Shown: piece after piece, positions 15,375 through 24,514 of the stretch
Layout: the number at the start of each line of letters is the position of its first letter
Position numbering within the stretch: the first letter of the stretch is position 1
NCBI GenBank assembly: GCA_004377005.1
Contig: SOIV01000051.1
Span: 1 to 54,187, forward strand
Direction of reading: 5' to 3'
DNA length: 54,187 nt
DNA from: Candidatus Aminicenantota bacterium
Lineage (GTDB): Bacteria; Acidobacteriota; Aminicenantia; Aminicenantales; Aminicenantaceae
Made by a program: the position numbers and the translations under genes
The notes under the pieces: generated by a model
The model's database searches: none
Told to the model about the DNA's origin: nothing
The model's input: only the letters and a program-made list of their open reading frames with translations

Positions 15375-16523
15375 ATGAAATATTTGCATAGATCTCTGTT
15401 AGCCCTTATATTGGGGGTTGTAATAGTATCGTTACTGGGTTTCTGTAAGGAGGCCAATAAAAAAAAGGAAATGGAGAAACATGCTTTCGGGAAAACGGCA
15501 GATGGAACACCGGTTGAGCTTTATACCCTGACGAATGCTAATGGTTTAGAAGCGAAAATCACAAACTACGGGGGCATTGTGGTTTCATTACTGGTGCCGG
15601 ATCGGGATGGGAAACCGGGAGATGTAGTACTGGGATATGAGACCCTGGAGGAATACATCGAGAATAACCCATACTTCGGTACACTCGTCGGGCGTTACGG
15701 AAACCGTATAGCCCGTGGTAAATTCACGTTGGAAGGAATTGAATATACCCTTGCCCAAAACGACGGCGAAAATCATCTGCATGGTGGCCCCAAAGGATTT
15801 GACAAGGTCGTGTGGAAAGCGGATGCAGTCAGGAGTAAAAACAGCGTGGGGTTAAAACTCACTTACCTGAGCAAAGATGGCGAAGAAGGATACCCGGGGA
15901 ATCTCTCAGTAACGGTTGTCTACACCTTGACCAACGACAATGAGTTGAAGATAGAATACACTGCAGTGACAGACAAGGTTACCATAGTTAATCTAACCCA
16001 TCACGGCTATTTTAATCTTGCCGGTGCGGGGTTGGGAGATATTCTGGGGCATGAGTTAATGATTAAGGCGGACAGATTTACTCCGGTAGATAAAGGCTTG
16101 ATACCTACAGGAGAACTGAGGAGCGTCAAGGGCACACCTATGGACTTTACCCGGGCGGTCGCTATCGGTGCACGGATTGATCAGGCTGCTGGGCAATTGG
16201 TTTTGGGCGGTGGTTATGACCATAATTGGGTGCTGAATAATGGTGATGGTTCGCTGGCTTTGGCAGCCAAGGTTTATGAGCCCACAACAGGGCGGGTCAT
16301 GGAAGTTTATACGACTGAGCCCGGCATACAGTTTTATTCAGGGAATTTCCTGGATGGCAGTATCACAGGAAAAGGTGGCAAAGTGTACGAGTATCGTTAC
16401 GGGTTCTGTCTGGAAACGCAACATTTTCCGGATTCTCCCAATAAGTCTGACTTCCCCTCGACCGTTCTCAAGCCGGGTGAAACGTATACAACAACCACGA
16501 TCTACACGTTTTCTGTGAAGTAG
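15375..16523 (+). CDS. galM: Aldose 1-epimerase (galactose mutarotase), lipoprotein form
   Basis: 382 residues. Interconverts alpha and beta anomers of galactose or other aldoses. The N-terminus has a hydrophobic signal ending LLGFC, which reads as a lipobox, so the enzyme is probably exported and membrane anchored rather than cytosolic; this accounts for the extra length compared with typical galM of about 340-350 residues. Family motifs: TNYGGIVVSLLVPD, GRYGNRIARGKF, the catalytic His in NLTHHGYFNL, YDHNWVL, and the catalytic Glu in CLETQHFPDSPN. A TATAAT at 15351-15356 lies just upstream. The next genes encode galactokinase and a sodium/solute symporter, which supports galactose as substrate. 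Confidence 0.9.
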   Translation: MKYLHRSLLALILGVVIVSLLGFCKEANKKKEMEKHAFGKTADGTPVELYTLTNANGLEAKITNYGGIVVSLLVPDRDGKPGDVVLGYETLEEYIENNPYFGTLVGRYGNRIARGKFTLEGIEYTLAQNDGENHLHGGPKGFDKVVWKADAVRSKNSVGLKLTYLSKDGEEGYPGNLSVTVVYTLTNDNELKIEYTAVTDKVTIVNLTHHGYFNLAGAGLGDILGHELMIKADRFTPVDKGLIPTGELRSVKGTPMDFTRAVAIGARIDQAAGQLVLGGGYDHNWVLNNGDGSLALAAKVYEPTTGRVMEVYTTEPGIQFYSGNFLDGSITGKGGKVYEYRYGFCLETQHFPDSPNKSDFPSTVLKPGETYTTTTIYTFSVK

Positions 16524-16661
16524 CATAGGCAATACTCAGGGACGGGCAACATATTGTGAGTCAAAACAAACATTTTGTTGCGTTCGTACTCTATTTTGCC
16601 CGCCACACATATGAAATGCACATTATGCCCCGACGTCACCTTTCTTTTATCACCGAGCTCA

Positions 16662-17849
16662 ATGAGTGAGAAGATGAACAGACTGACTACCAACGTGATA
16701 GAAACATTCAGAAAAACGTGGTCATCAGCCCCTGATGTCATCAGTGTTGCACCCGGAAGAGTAAATCTTATTGGCGAACACACTGATTACACCGGAGGAT
16801 TTGTTCTCCCGGTTGCAATAGATAGAGAAATCGTTTTCGCTGCAAAGAAAGTACCGGGAAATACAATAACCGGCTTCTCAATTGATTTTAATGAAGAGGC
16901 TTCATGTCAAATTGGTGAATATGACCCAAAACATCCATGTGGATGGTTTCGCTATGTTATGGGTGTATTATCTGAATTAGAGCGGATAAACAAAACTATT
17001 GAGGGTTTTAAGTTTACTGTGGGAGGCAATGTTCCAATAGGCTCGGGGCTTTCTTCTTCAGCAGCTCTTGAAATGGCTGTGAATACCGCAATGGAATGCC
17101 TTCTGGGATTTCAATTAAATGATAAAGAAGCTGCACTTCTATGCCAGAGAGCAGAGAATAACTTTGTTGGCATGAATTGCGGCATTATGGACCAGTATAT
17201 CTCCAGGATGGGGAAAAAAGATCACGCAATTCTCATCGACTGCACTGACCTGTCTACTAAAGCTATTAAAATCAATACTCCCGGTTACTCATGGCTTGTT
17301 ATAGACTCAATGAAAAGGCGCGGGCTTGTAGACTCGGAATACAATAAAAGACGATTGGAATGTGAAGAAGGTGTAAAATGTGCACAATCTGTTCTCCCTG
17401 AAAGAGAGATTAGTGGTTTAAGAAACATTACTGTTGATGATTTACATACTCTTGGTACCTCATGCGATGAACATGTTTTCCGAAGAGTTAAACATGTTGT
17501 CACTGAGAATGACCGCGTTTTAAAAACGGTAAAAGCACTGGAAACGGGTGACATTGATGCTGTAGGAAAAAACCTTTATGCATCCCACGAAAGTCTTCGT
17601 AACGATTTCGAGGTATCCTGTAAAGAGCTTGACATGCTGGTCGAAATTCTTTCAGAAGTAGATGGCGTATCAGGTGCACGACTAACTGGTGCGGGATTCG
17701 GCGGCTGTGTCATAGCATCCTTAAGGAATGATTCTATCGATTTTGCCGAAAGAGCTATTGCAGAAAAATATCATCCACAAAGTCTCCCCGCAGGTGAGAG
17801 CGCTAAAGTATGGCTCATTAATATTTCTGATGCTGCTAGGTGTCTGTAA
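16662..17849 (+). CDS. galK: Galactokinase
   Basis: 395 residues from ATG 16662; ATG 16674 is equally possible because neither has a strong ribosome-binding site, and the frame is open further upstream. Phosphorylates alpha-D-galactose with ATP, first step of the Leloir pathway. GHMP-kinase motifs are all present: PGRVNLIGEHTDYTGGFVLP (galactokinase signature), the phosphate-binding loop GSGLSSSAALE, NCGIMDQ with the catalytic Asp, and GARLTGAGFGGCVI near the C-terminus. It lies between the mutarotase and the symporter, same strand. galT and galE are not in the window. Confidence 0.92.
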   Translation: MSEKMNRLTTNVIETFRKTWSSAPDVISVAPGRVNLIGEHTDYTGGFVLPVAIDREIVFAAKKVPGNTITGFSIDFNEEASCQIGEYDPKHPCGWFRYVMGVLSELERINKTIEGFKFTVGGNVPIGSGLSSSAALEMAVNTAMECLLGFQLNDKEAALLCQRAENNFVGMNCGIMDQYISRMGKKDHAILIDCTDLSTKAIKINTPGYSWLVIDSMKRRGLVDSEYNKRRLECEEGVKCAQSVLPEREISGLRNITVDDLHTLGTSCDEHVFRRVKHVVTENDRVLKTVKALETGDIDAVGKNLYASHESLRNDFEVSCKELDMLVEILSEVDGVSGARLTGAGFGGCVIASLRNDSIDFAERAIAEKYHPQSLPAGESAKVWLINISDAARCL

Positions 17850-17965
17850 ACAAATGAAACATACATTCCTGCCAGCCCTTCGGGTCTGTCCTTTGATAAA
17901 CAGGCCCCAAAAGAAGGGACAAGCACGAAGACCTGTTCTATTATTTAAAAGAAGGATAATGAATT

Positions 17966-19501
17966 ATGGAGTTGAGCTGGCTTGACATTGGGCTTTTTTT
18001 AGCATTTTTTGCTGTTACTGTTGGAACCAGTCTGTACAAAAGCTGGAGAGAAGAAACCGGTGAAGATTTCTTTTTGGCGAGCCGCGGACTGTATTGGCCC
18101 ATAATCGGCATTTCCCTCATAGCCGCCAATATTTCCACCGAACACTTTGTTGGAATGTCCGGACAAGGCGCCGGTATTGCCGGAATGGCTGTTGCCAGTT
18201 ACGAATGGCTGGCGGCAATCACTTTGGTATTCGTTGCACTCTTTTTTCTGCCCAAGTTCTTAAAAAGCGGCATTTACACAATTCCGGAATACCTTGAATA
18301 TCGCTATAATGCGACGGCGCGGGCAATTATGGCCTTTTATATGGTAGTTATATACGTTTTTGTCACTATCTCAGCTGTTATTTATTCAGGAGCCCTGACT
18401 CTCCATACCATATTCGGTATGAAAATGACACATGCCGTATGGCTCATCGGTGGTATAGCTGCCTTTTATGCCACGTGGGGAGGATTAAAAGCTGTTGCCT
18501 GGGCAGACCTTTTTCAGGGTTCGGCTCTTATTATCGGGGGAGCAATAACTATGGTTCTCGGCTTCAATGCGGTGGGCGGCGTCGGCACCTTCTTTGAAGC
18601 CAATGCCGATAAACTCCATGTGATACTTCCCCGGGACCACGCTGTAATACCCTGGACTGCTCTTGTCATTGGTCTTTGGATACCTAACTTTTATTATTGG
18701 GGGTTGAACCAGTTCATTGCTCAAAGAACGCTTGCCGCTAAAAGTCTCAAACAAGGTCAGCTCGGTATTATTTTTGCAGCATTCCTCAAACTCCTTATTC
18801 CGTTCATCATTATCTTTCCGGGGATAATGGCGGCGCAGCTTTACACAGATCAGCTCGCCGCTACCAGCGACGTCGCCTACCCGTTGCTTATCAGGAATCT
18901 CATCCCCACCGGTCTGAAAGGATTTATATTCGCAGCCATATGCGGAGCAGTTATAAGTTCGCTCGCCTCGATGCTAAACTCCGCATCCACTATCTTTACT
19001 ATGGATTTATTCAAACGTCACTGGAAAAAGGATGCATCCGGCCATTCGCTGGTAACGATGGGACGTATTATGACATTATTATTTGTTGGCATTGGCTGTT
19101 TGTTGGCACCTCAGCTTGGTGCAGAAAGATTCAAAGGAATCTTCAATTATATCCAGGAGTTCCAGGGCTTTATCTCACCCGGAATACTCGCAGCCTTCGC
19201 CTTTGGTTTGATTTTCAAACGTACTCCTGCTTCTGCCGGGGTTACCGCCTTGCTGCTTAATGTTCCCATCTACGGTTTTCTTTTGAAATATTTCGGGAAT
19301 ATTGCATTTCTTAATAGAATAGCAATCACATTCGGAATATTGATTTTAGCAATGGCAATCATCACGAAAAGGAGTCCACTCCCCCAACCGAAAGTTTTGC
19401 CCACAAGAGAGCATTTTGATATGAAGCCGGCTCCTTCGGTTATATGGCTGGGCACTTTGGTGATAGCAATCACCATAACTCTTTATATTATCTTCTGGTA
19501 A
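17966..19501 (+). CDS. Sodium/solute symporter (SSS family), probable galactose/glucose transporter
   Basis: 511 residues with about 14 hydrophobic segments spread over the whole length. The N-terminal region (GEDFFLASRGLYWPIIGISLIAANISTEHFVGMSG) is the conserved SSS core with the broken first transport helix. GGLKAVAWADLFQG, NQFIAQRTLAAKS and the SSLASMLNSASTIFTMD segment with the sodium-coordinating serines and threonines are also diagnostic. This is the SGLT/vSGLT branch, which imports sugars with Na+ across the inner membrane. The galM-galK context suggests galactose. The ribosome-binding site AGAAGGA lies about 8 bases before the ATG. Confidence 0.88.
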   Translation: MELSWLDIGLFLAFFAVTVGTSLYKSWREETGEDFFLASRGLYWPIIGISLIAANISTEHFVGMSGQGAGIAGMAVASYEWLAAITLVFVALFFLPKFLKSGIYTIPEYLEYRYNATARAIMAFYMVVIYVFVTISAVIYSGALTLHTIFGMKMTHAVWLIGGIAAFYATWGGLKAVAWADLFQGSALIIGGAITMVLGFNAVGGVGTFFEANADKLHVILPRDHAVIPWTALVIGLWIPNFYYWGLNQFIAQRTLAAKSLKQGQLGIIFAAFLKLLIPFIIIFPGIMAAQLYTDQLAATSDVAYPLLIRNLIPTGLKGFIFAAICGAVISSLASMLNSASTIFTMDLFKRHWKKDASGHSLVTMGRIMTLLFVGIGCLLAPQLGAERFKGIFNYIQEFQGFISPGILAAFAFGLIFKRTPASAGVTALLLNVPIYGFLLKYFGNIAFLNRIAITFGILILAMAIITKRSPLPQPKVLPTREHFDMKPAPSVIWLGTLVIAITITLYIIFW

Positions 19502-19651
19502 GACGTTTTTGCCGAAAAAGATGATAATTATTTGTAAAGAAACTTCTTTCACAGCTTGTAGAGCCTTCGCCCGTTTTACTGCTATTCTCTAAACTTGACT
19601 TCACCGACACCTGAGAATAAAATCTACCCATAACCAAAATAGAGATAAAAG

Positions 19652-19945
19652 ATGATATGTAAACATTGTCTCAAAGATGTGACGCAATATGCTCCTCTTG
19701 GCTACTGTGCTCAGTGTGGCGTATGGTACAAAGCCGAAGGCGAAGAAATAAAGGGCGTATACATGCTCTGTTCTACAAAAATAGACAATCCAGAAAAGTG
19801 CAATCTGGTAGTTCAAAGCCTGTTCATAAAGGCTGACGAATTGCCAGAAAGTGGAGAAAAACCTATTGCTACAGCAAGAATGCCAAACATTCGTAAAGCC
19901 GATAAGATCTGTGTCTCTTGTGCGGATAAACACTTTGTTTTGTAG
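19652..19945 (+). CDS. Small cysteine-rich (zinc-ribbon-like) protein
   Basis: 97 residues. Cysteine pairs CKHC (3, 6) and CAQC (about 19, 22) form a treble-clef or zinc-ribbon pattern; another CVSC lies near the C-terminus. The ribosome-binding site is weak (GAGATAAAAG). The gene is short and its family is not recognised. The regular CxxC spacing makes a real gene more likely than chance. Confidence 0.55.
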   Translation: MICKHCLKDVTQYAPLGYCAQCGVWYKAEGEEIKGVYMLCSTKIDNPEKCNLVVQSLFIKADELPESGEKPIATARMPNIRKADKICVSCADKHFVL

Positions 19946-20369
19946 TTTTTTAATTAGACCTTAGAGCGATCAGATTCATGGCCGTTCTTTTTTTTTAAAA
20001 AGTAGCCTGTCCCCTTTCCCAACACCCCATCTCCCAGTCTATAGGGTGATTTTTGGCTTGTACGCATCCTCGACTGCGGTGAACTTTTTAGCCTTTTCAG
20101 GTGAGGGAATGAATGCAAAATTCATCTTTCATATCCTCTCTACTGATGATTGACAGTATGAGAGTACTCTGCAACCATATGAGCTTGCTGTGAATAACCT
20201 GTGGATACTATTTGAAGAAACTGTTTTTGGGAAGAAGAGAAAAATAACTTGAAGTGACCGTCTATTATCTATGAATTATTTGAGAGCTCTTTTAGGAAAG
20301 GTAAAAGTGAAAAGAGTTGACAAATATTGTCAAATTGTTTATTTTAAGGAAACTCCATAAGGAGCAATA
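19946..20369. other. Intergenic region upstream of the pilus operon
   Basis: No gene found. The left part has a T-rich run and the phrase AGCCTGTCCCCTTT near 20005, similar to other GGGGACA-type palindrome fragments in the window. The right end carries the pilB promoter (20317-20345). Confidence 0.35.
20317..20345 (+). promoter_or_regulatory. pilB promoter overlapping a TTGACA-N5-TGTCAA palindrome
   Basis: TTGACA (20317-20322), 17-base spacer and TATTTT (20340-20345) give a sigma-70-like promoter. The -35 is also the left arm of the perfect palindrome TTGACA-AATAT-TGTCAA (20317-20333). The same TGACA-N5-TGTCA form occurs upstream of the first pilin gene. Confidence 0.5.
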
Positions 20370-22124
20370 ATGGGATCAAATCTTGGCGAACTTCTTCTAC
20401 GGGAAAAAGTCATAAATCAAGACCAACTGAAGACTGCTGCTGATTATGAGAAGAAGAATAAAGTTACTATCGGAAGTGCTCTGGTAACCTTAGGTCATGT
20501 TTCAGAAGAAGAAATGGCCCAGGCATTAAGCCGCCAGCTGGGCTATCCTTATATTGACCTCAGTCAATTCGAAGTCTACCCCGATGTTATCAATCTTATA
20601 CCCGTCGACATTGCCAAAAAACACATAATTATGCCTATTCATAGAATTCGGTCTTTTTTAACGATGGCCATGGTCGACCCAACAGATTTGGATGTCATCG
20701 AAAATGTCAGGTTTCGTACGAGCTTGAGCATCCAGCCTGTTATCGCCTCAGAGTCCGGGATTAATGATGCCATAAACAAATACTACGGTGCTACTGATTC
20801 CATCCGTGTTAAAGAAATAATAGATGAAATCGCGCATGCTGATGACGGAGCAGTAGACGTCATTGAGGAAGAAGGGGAAGAGTATAGTATGGAAGAGCTG
20901 GTTCACTCCACAGAAGAGGCTCCTGTCATCACCCTTGTGAACACGATATTTATGGATGCCATAAGAAAAGGAGCCAGTGATGTCCATTTTGAGCCGTATG
21001 AGCGCTCCTTCCGAGTGAGATACCGCATTGACGGCGTTCTTCATGAAATGATGGATCTAGCCATGAAGTTCAAAAATCCGGTGCTATCACGGGTGAAGAT
21101 CCTCTCTGCCATGGATATAGCAGAAAAAAGGCTGCCTCAGGACGGGCGGATAAAAATGAGAGTAAAATGGGGGGAAAACAATCGCAAAGAAGTTGATATG
21201 AGAGTATCTTGCATACCAACGATTTTTGGGGAGAAAATTGTTTCCCGTATTCTTGACCGCGAAATGTTGCAGTTAGACCTTACGAAATTAGGCTTTGAGC
21301 GAGAGTCTCTTGACGTTTTTGAGAAAGCTATTGTCAGACCCTGGGGAATTATTCTGGTCACTGGGCCTACAGGAAGCGGGAAGACAAATACTTTGTATTC
21401 CGCTATTTCCAATTTAAACGCCAAGGAAAAGAACATCATGACGGCTGAAGATCCTGTAGAGTTTTATATGCCTGGAATAAACCAGGTTAATATAAAGGAC
21501 GAAATTGGTTTAAATTTTGCTACTTCTCTTAGATCTTTCTTAAGACAGGACCCTGATATCATGCTTGTCGGTGAGATGAGGGATTATGAGACTGTTGATA
21601 TTGCTATAAAAGCTGCGCTAACTGGCCATCTTGTCTTTTCCACTGTTCATACCAACGATGCAGCAGGCACAATTATCAGGCTGGTGAACATGGATGTCGA
21701 GCCCTTTTTGATCTCAGACTCTCTTGCTCTGATCGTAGCCCAAAGGCTCATAAGGCGCCTGTGCAAAAAATGCCGTGAAGAACAAAAACTTGCTCCTGAA
21801 GCCCTTGTTGACATTGGCTTTTCTCCAGAAGAAGCGGGGAAAGTGAAAGTCTTTAAAACCAAGGGCTGTGCTGCTTGCAATGACACAGGCTACAAAGGAA
21901 GGACCGGGCTTTTTGAAGTCATGGAAATAACTGATAGTATAAGAGAGATTATTTTAAAAAAGGGACAACCCAGGGAAATAAAAGCGGTAGCTATGAAGAA
22001 CGGAATGATTAGCTTGCGTCAAAGCGGGTTGACTAAGATAAAAGACGGAGTTACAACAGTCGAGGAAGTTTTAAGAGAAACCGTAAAGGACGGGGAGATA
22101 CAAAATGACAAAAACAATGCATGA
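20370..22124 (+). CDS. pilB: Type IV pilus assembly ATPase PilB
   Basis: 584 residues. Hexameric ATPase that powers pilus extension at the inner membrane. The N-terminal MshEN domain (GELLLREKVINQDQL, SRQLGYPYIDL) is followed by the ATPase core with Walker A GPTGSGKTN (near 332), the Asp box and Walker B DIMLVGEMRD (near 395), and the His box GHLVFSTVHTNDA. Two CxxC pairs (C465/C468 and C500/C503) make the zinc-binding site typical of PilB/GspE. First gene of a pil operon: its stop overlaps the pilT start by 20 bases. Good ribosome-binding site (AAGGAG). Confidence 0.95.
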   Translation: MGSNLGELLLREKVINQDQLKTAADYEKKNKVTIGSALVTLGHVSEEEMAQALSRQLGYPYIDLSQFEVYPDVINLIPVDIAKKHIIMPIHRIRSFLTMAMVDPTDLDVIENVRFRTSLSIQPVIASESGINDAINKYYGATDSIRVKEIIDEIAHADDGAVDVIEEEGEEYSMEELVHSTEEAPVITLVNTIFMDAIRKGASDVHFEPYERSFRVRYRIDGVLHEMMDLAMKFKNPVLSRVKILSAMDIAEKRLPQDGRIKMRVKWGENNRKEVDMRVSCIPTIFGEKIVSRILDREMLQLDLTKLGFERESLDVFEKAIVRPWGIILVTGPTGSGKTNTLYSAISNLNAKEKNIMTAEDPVEFYMPGINQVNIKDEIGLNFATSLRSFLRQDPDIMLVGEMRDYETVDIAIKAALTGHLVFSTVHTNDAAGTIIRLVNMDVEPFLISDSLALIVAQRLIRRLCKKCREEQKLAPEALVDIGFSPEEAGKVKVFKTKGCAACNDTGYKGRTGLFEVMEITDSIREIILKKGQPREIKAVAMKNGMISLRQSGLTKIKDGVTTVEEVLRETVKDGEIQNDKNNA

Positions 22125-23223
22125 AATGCTTAAAATTGCCTGTGATAGGGATGCAAGTGATTTACACATAACAACCAGCATCCCACCACGGATCAGAGTC
22201 CATGGCAGATTGATCTCGCTCGACCATCCACCTTTAACTGCGGTTGAAACCAAGAATCTTATCTACAGTTTATTAACAGATAAGCAGAAGAAAACGTTTG
22301 AAGAGAAATTGGAGCTTGATTTCTCTTTTGGCATAAAAGATATGGGACGCTTTCGGGCGAATGTCTTCATGCAGAGAGGAGCAGTTGCAGGAGCCTTTCG
22401 GAGATTTCTTAGCCAGATGTGGAGCTTTCCTAAATTGGGCGTTCCGCCAAGAGTTGCCCAGCTCTGCTATCTGCCCCGGGGATTGGTCTTGGTGACAGGG
22501 CCAACAGGCTGTGGGAAGTCAACAACTCTAGCTTGCATGATTGAACATATCAATGCAGAAAGAGGCGTTCATATAGTAACCATAGAAGATCCTATTGAAT
22601 ATTTTTTCACTGCTGGTAAGTCCATGATCAACCAAAGGGAACTCGGTTCTGACACATTGTCTTACCCCAACGCGCTTCGTTCTGTTTTGAGAGAAGATCC
22701 AGATGTTGTTTTTGTCGGGGAAATGAGAGATTTACCGACCGTGGAAGCCACCTTGCACGTGGCCGAAACCGGGCATCTCACTCTCTCAACCCTTCATACT
22801 AATTCAGCGTCTGAGACGGTTTCAAGGATTGTCGATATTTTTCCCGCTCAGTACCAGGCTCAAGTAAGAATCACACTTTCCATGTGCTTGGAAGCGGTGT
22901 TGACTCAGGCCCTCTTGCCTCGAGCGGGCGGAACCGGAAGAGTTCTGGCTATGGAGATCCTCATCCCTAATGCAGCAATCAGGAATCTCATAAGAGAAAA
23001 TAAACTCCACCAGATATACTCCGCCATGCAGATGGGCCAAGAGAAATATGGGATGCTAACCTTTAACCAATCTTTAGCCAGCCTTTATACCAGAGGGCAA
23101 ATCACCCTCGAGACCGCCATGAGAGTCTCCTACAAACCGGATGAATTGACAGAGATAATTGAAAGAGGAGGGGTACGCAAAGTGGCAACTGAAGGCTATT
23201 CTCCAGCTAATTTGAGAAAATAA
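22105..23223 (+). CDS. pilT: Type IV pilus retraction ATPase PilT
   Basis: 372 residues. Powers pilus retraction and twitching. The N-terminus (LKIACDRDASDLHITT, PPRIRVHGRL) is the PilT PAS-like domain. Walker A is GPTGCGKSTT (near 132), Walker B DVVFVGEMRD (near 198), and the His box GHLTLSTLHTNSA follows, then the C-terminal EILIPNAAIRNLIRE-like AIRNLIRE signature of PilT. Ends with a typical tail. Read in one operon with pilB and pilC, with 13 bases to pilC. Confidence 0.95.
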   Translation: MTKTMHEMLKIACDRDASDLHITTSIPPRIRVHGRLISLDHPPLTAVETKNLIYSLLTDKQKKTFEEKLELDFSFGIKDMGRFRANVFMQRGAVAGAFRRFLSQMWSFPKLGVPPRVAQLCYLPRGLVLVTGPTGCGKSTTLACMIEHINAERGVHIVTIEDPIEYFFTAGKSMINQRELGSDTLSYPNALRSVLREDPDVVFVGEMRDLPTVEATLHVAETGHLTLSTLHTNSASETVSRIVDIFPAQYQAQVRITLSMCLEAVLTQALLPRAGGTGRVLAMEILIPNAAIRNLIRENKLHQIYSAMQMGQEKYGMLTFNQSLASLYTRGQITLETAMRVSYKPDELTEIIERGGVRKVATEGYSPANLRK

Positions 23224-23236
23224 AAGGAGGAATGAG

Positions 23237-24439
23237 ATGGCTGTTTTTGTCTGGAAAGGTAAAAATCGTTATGGAGATGTTGTCGATGGAGAGCGTGTTG
23301 CTAAGTCCATAGCAGACTTGACAAGAACCCTGAAGAGAGAGCAGATAACCGTCTTTGATGTCTCAAAGAAAAAAGTTGATATAAAGATCCCCTTTCTTAA
23401 AAGAGAAAAAGTCAGTCTCAAAGAATTAGCGATCTACAGCAGGCAAATTTCTGTTTTGGTAGACGCAGATCTTCCTTTGATTCAAAGCTTGACCATGCTG
23501 GCCGATCAGACAAAGAACATTTATTTTAAAACTGTAATTCAAACCATTAGGAAAGATGTTGAGGCTGGTTCCACTTTAAATGAGGCCAAAAGGAAATTTC
23601 CCAACGTCTTTGATAACCTCTACTGCAATCTTGTGGCCTCAGGAGAGCAGAGCGGTTCGCTCGATGTTATGCTGCGGCGCTTAGCCGAGTATTTGGAAAG
23701 TATTGTCAAGTTAAAGGCCCAGATCAAACAGGCAATGACCTACCCTGTGGCTGTCTTGATTTTTTCTCTTGTAGTTACGATTTTCATGATGTGGAAGGTT
23801 ATTCCGGTTTTTTCTAGTATTTTTGTCGAGTTGGGAGCAGATATGCCCCTCCTTACAGTGGTGGTTCTAGTTATAAGTGATTTTGTCCAGAGCTATATAT
23901 TGTTCATCTTTCTCGGGCTTATAGGCTCTGTTTTTCTTTTCAGGCATTTTAAGAAAACAAAAGCGGGAAGAAGGATCATTGATAAATCGATGCTTAAAAT
24001 GCCTCTTTTTGGACCATTGTTCCGGAAGGTTGCCTTCTCTCGAATCACACGAACTTTAGCCACACTCCTTTCTGGAGGTGTGCCCATGCTGGAGAGTCTT
24101 AAAATCACCTCCACTACGGCTGGAAATGTTATCTTAGAAGATCGTATTGTTTTGGCCCGAACCATGGTCTCCGAGGGAGGAAATCTTACAGATGCCCTTA
24201 GAGAAAAAGCTCTTTTTCCCATAATGATAACACAGATGGTAAGTGTGGGTGAAGCCACGGGAAATCTGGATTCAATGTTGGGGAAGGTAGCCGATTTTTA
24301 TGATGATGAGGTTGAAACTGCAGTTGGGGCCCTTCTTTCTATATTGGAGCCCATTCTTCTTATCTTCATCGGAGGGTTAATCGGATCGATCGTTATTTCC
24401 ATGTACCTGCCTGTCTTCAGTCTGATGCAACAGTTTTAA
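23237..24439 (+). CDS. pilC: Type IV pilus inner-membrane platform protein PilC
   Basis: 400 residues. Inner-membrane core of the pilus machine, which couples PilB/PilT to pilin. It contains two GspF/PilC domains (about 65-195 and 270-395): each has the LAIYSRQISVLVDADLPL / ITRTLATLLSGGVPML start and the ASGEQSG or SVGEATG signature. Three hydrophobic segments (about 170-195, 215-240, 370-395) are visible. Ribosome-binding site AAAGGAGG ahead of the ATG. Confidence 0.95.
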   Translation: MAVFVWKGKNRYGDVVDGERVAKSIADLTRTLKREQITVFDVSKKKVDIKIPFLKREKVSLKELAIYSRQISVLVDADLPLIQSLTMLADQTKNIYFKTVIQTIRKDVEAGSTLNEAKRKFPNVFDNLYCNLVASGEQSGSLDVMLRRLAEYLESIVKLKAQIKQAMTYPVAVLIFSLVVTIFMMWKVIPVFSSIFVELGADMPLLTVVVLVISDFVQSYILFIFLGLIGSVFLFRHFKKTKAGRRIIDKSMLKMPLFGPLFRKVAFSRITRTLATLLSGGVPMLESLKITSTTAGNVILEDRIVLARTMVSEGGNLTDALREKALFPIMITQMVSVGEATGNLDSMLGKVADFYDDEVETAVGALLSILEPILLIFIGGLIGSIVISMYLPVFSLMQQF

Positions 24440-24514
24440 GGAGTAGATAGACAGAAGACAAAGATAATTTTTCGCAAGCCAGGAGATGGAAAAGAATCAA
24501 GAAGAACAGCCAAA

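Noticed and set aside
16575-16661. N-terminal extension of galactokinase
   Set aside because: Not matched by the family; the normal N-terminus begins shortly before the PGRVNLIGEHTDY motif.
17728-17985. 85-codon open frame between galK and the symporter
   Set aside because: Overlaps galK in another frame and has no ribosome-binding site or recognisable domain.
19601-19933. Minus-strand open frame of 110 codons opposite the small zinc-ribbon gene
   Set aside because: The plus-strand frame has regular CxxC pairs, while the minus-strand frame has Cys/Phe-rich shadow composition and no ribosome-binding site.
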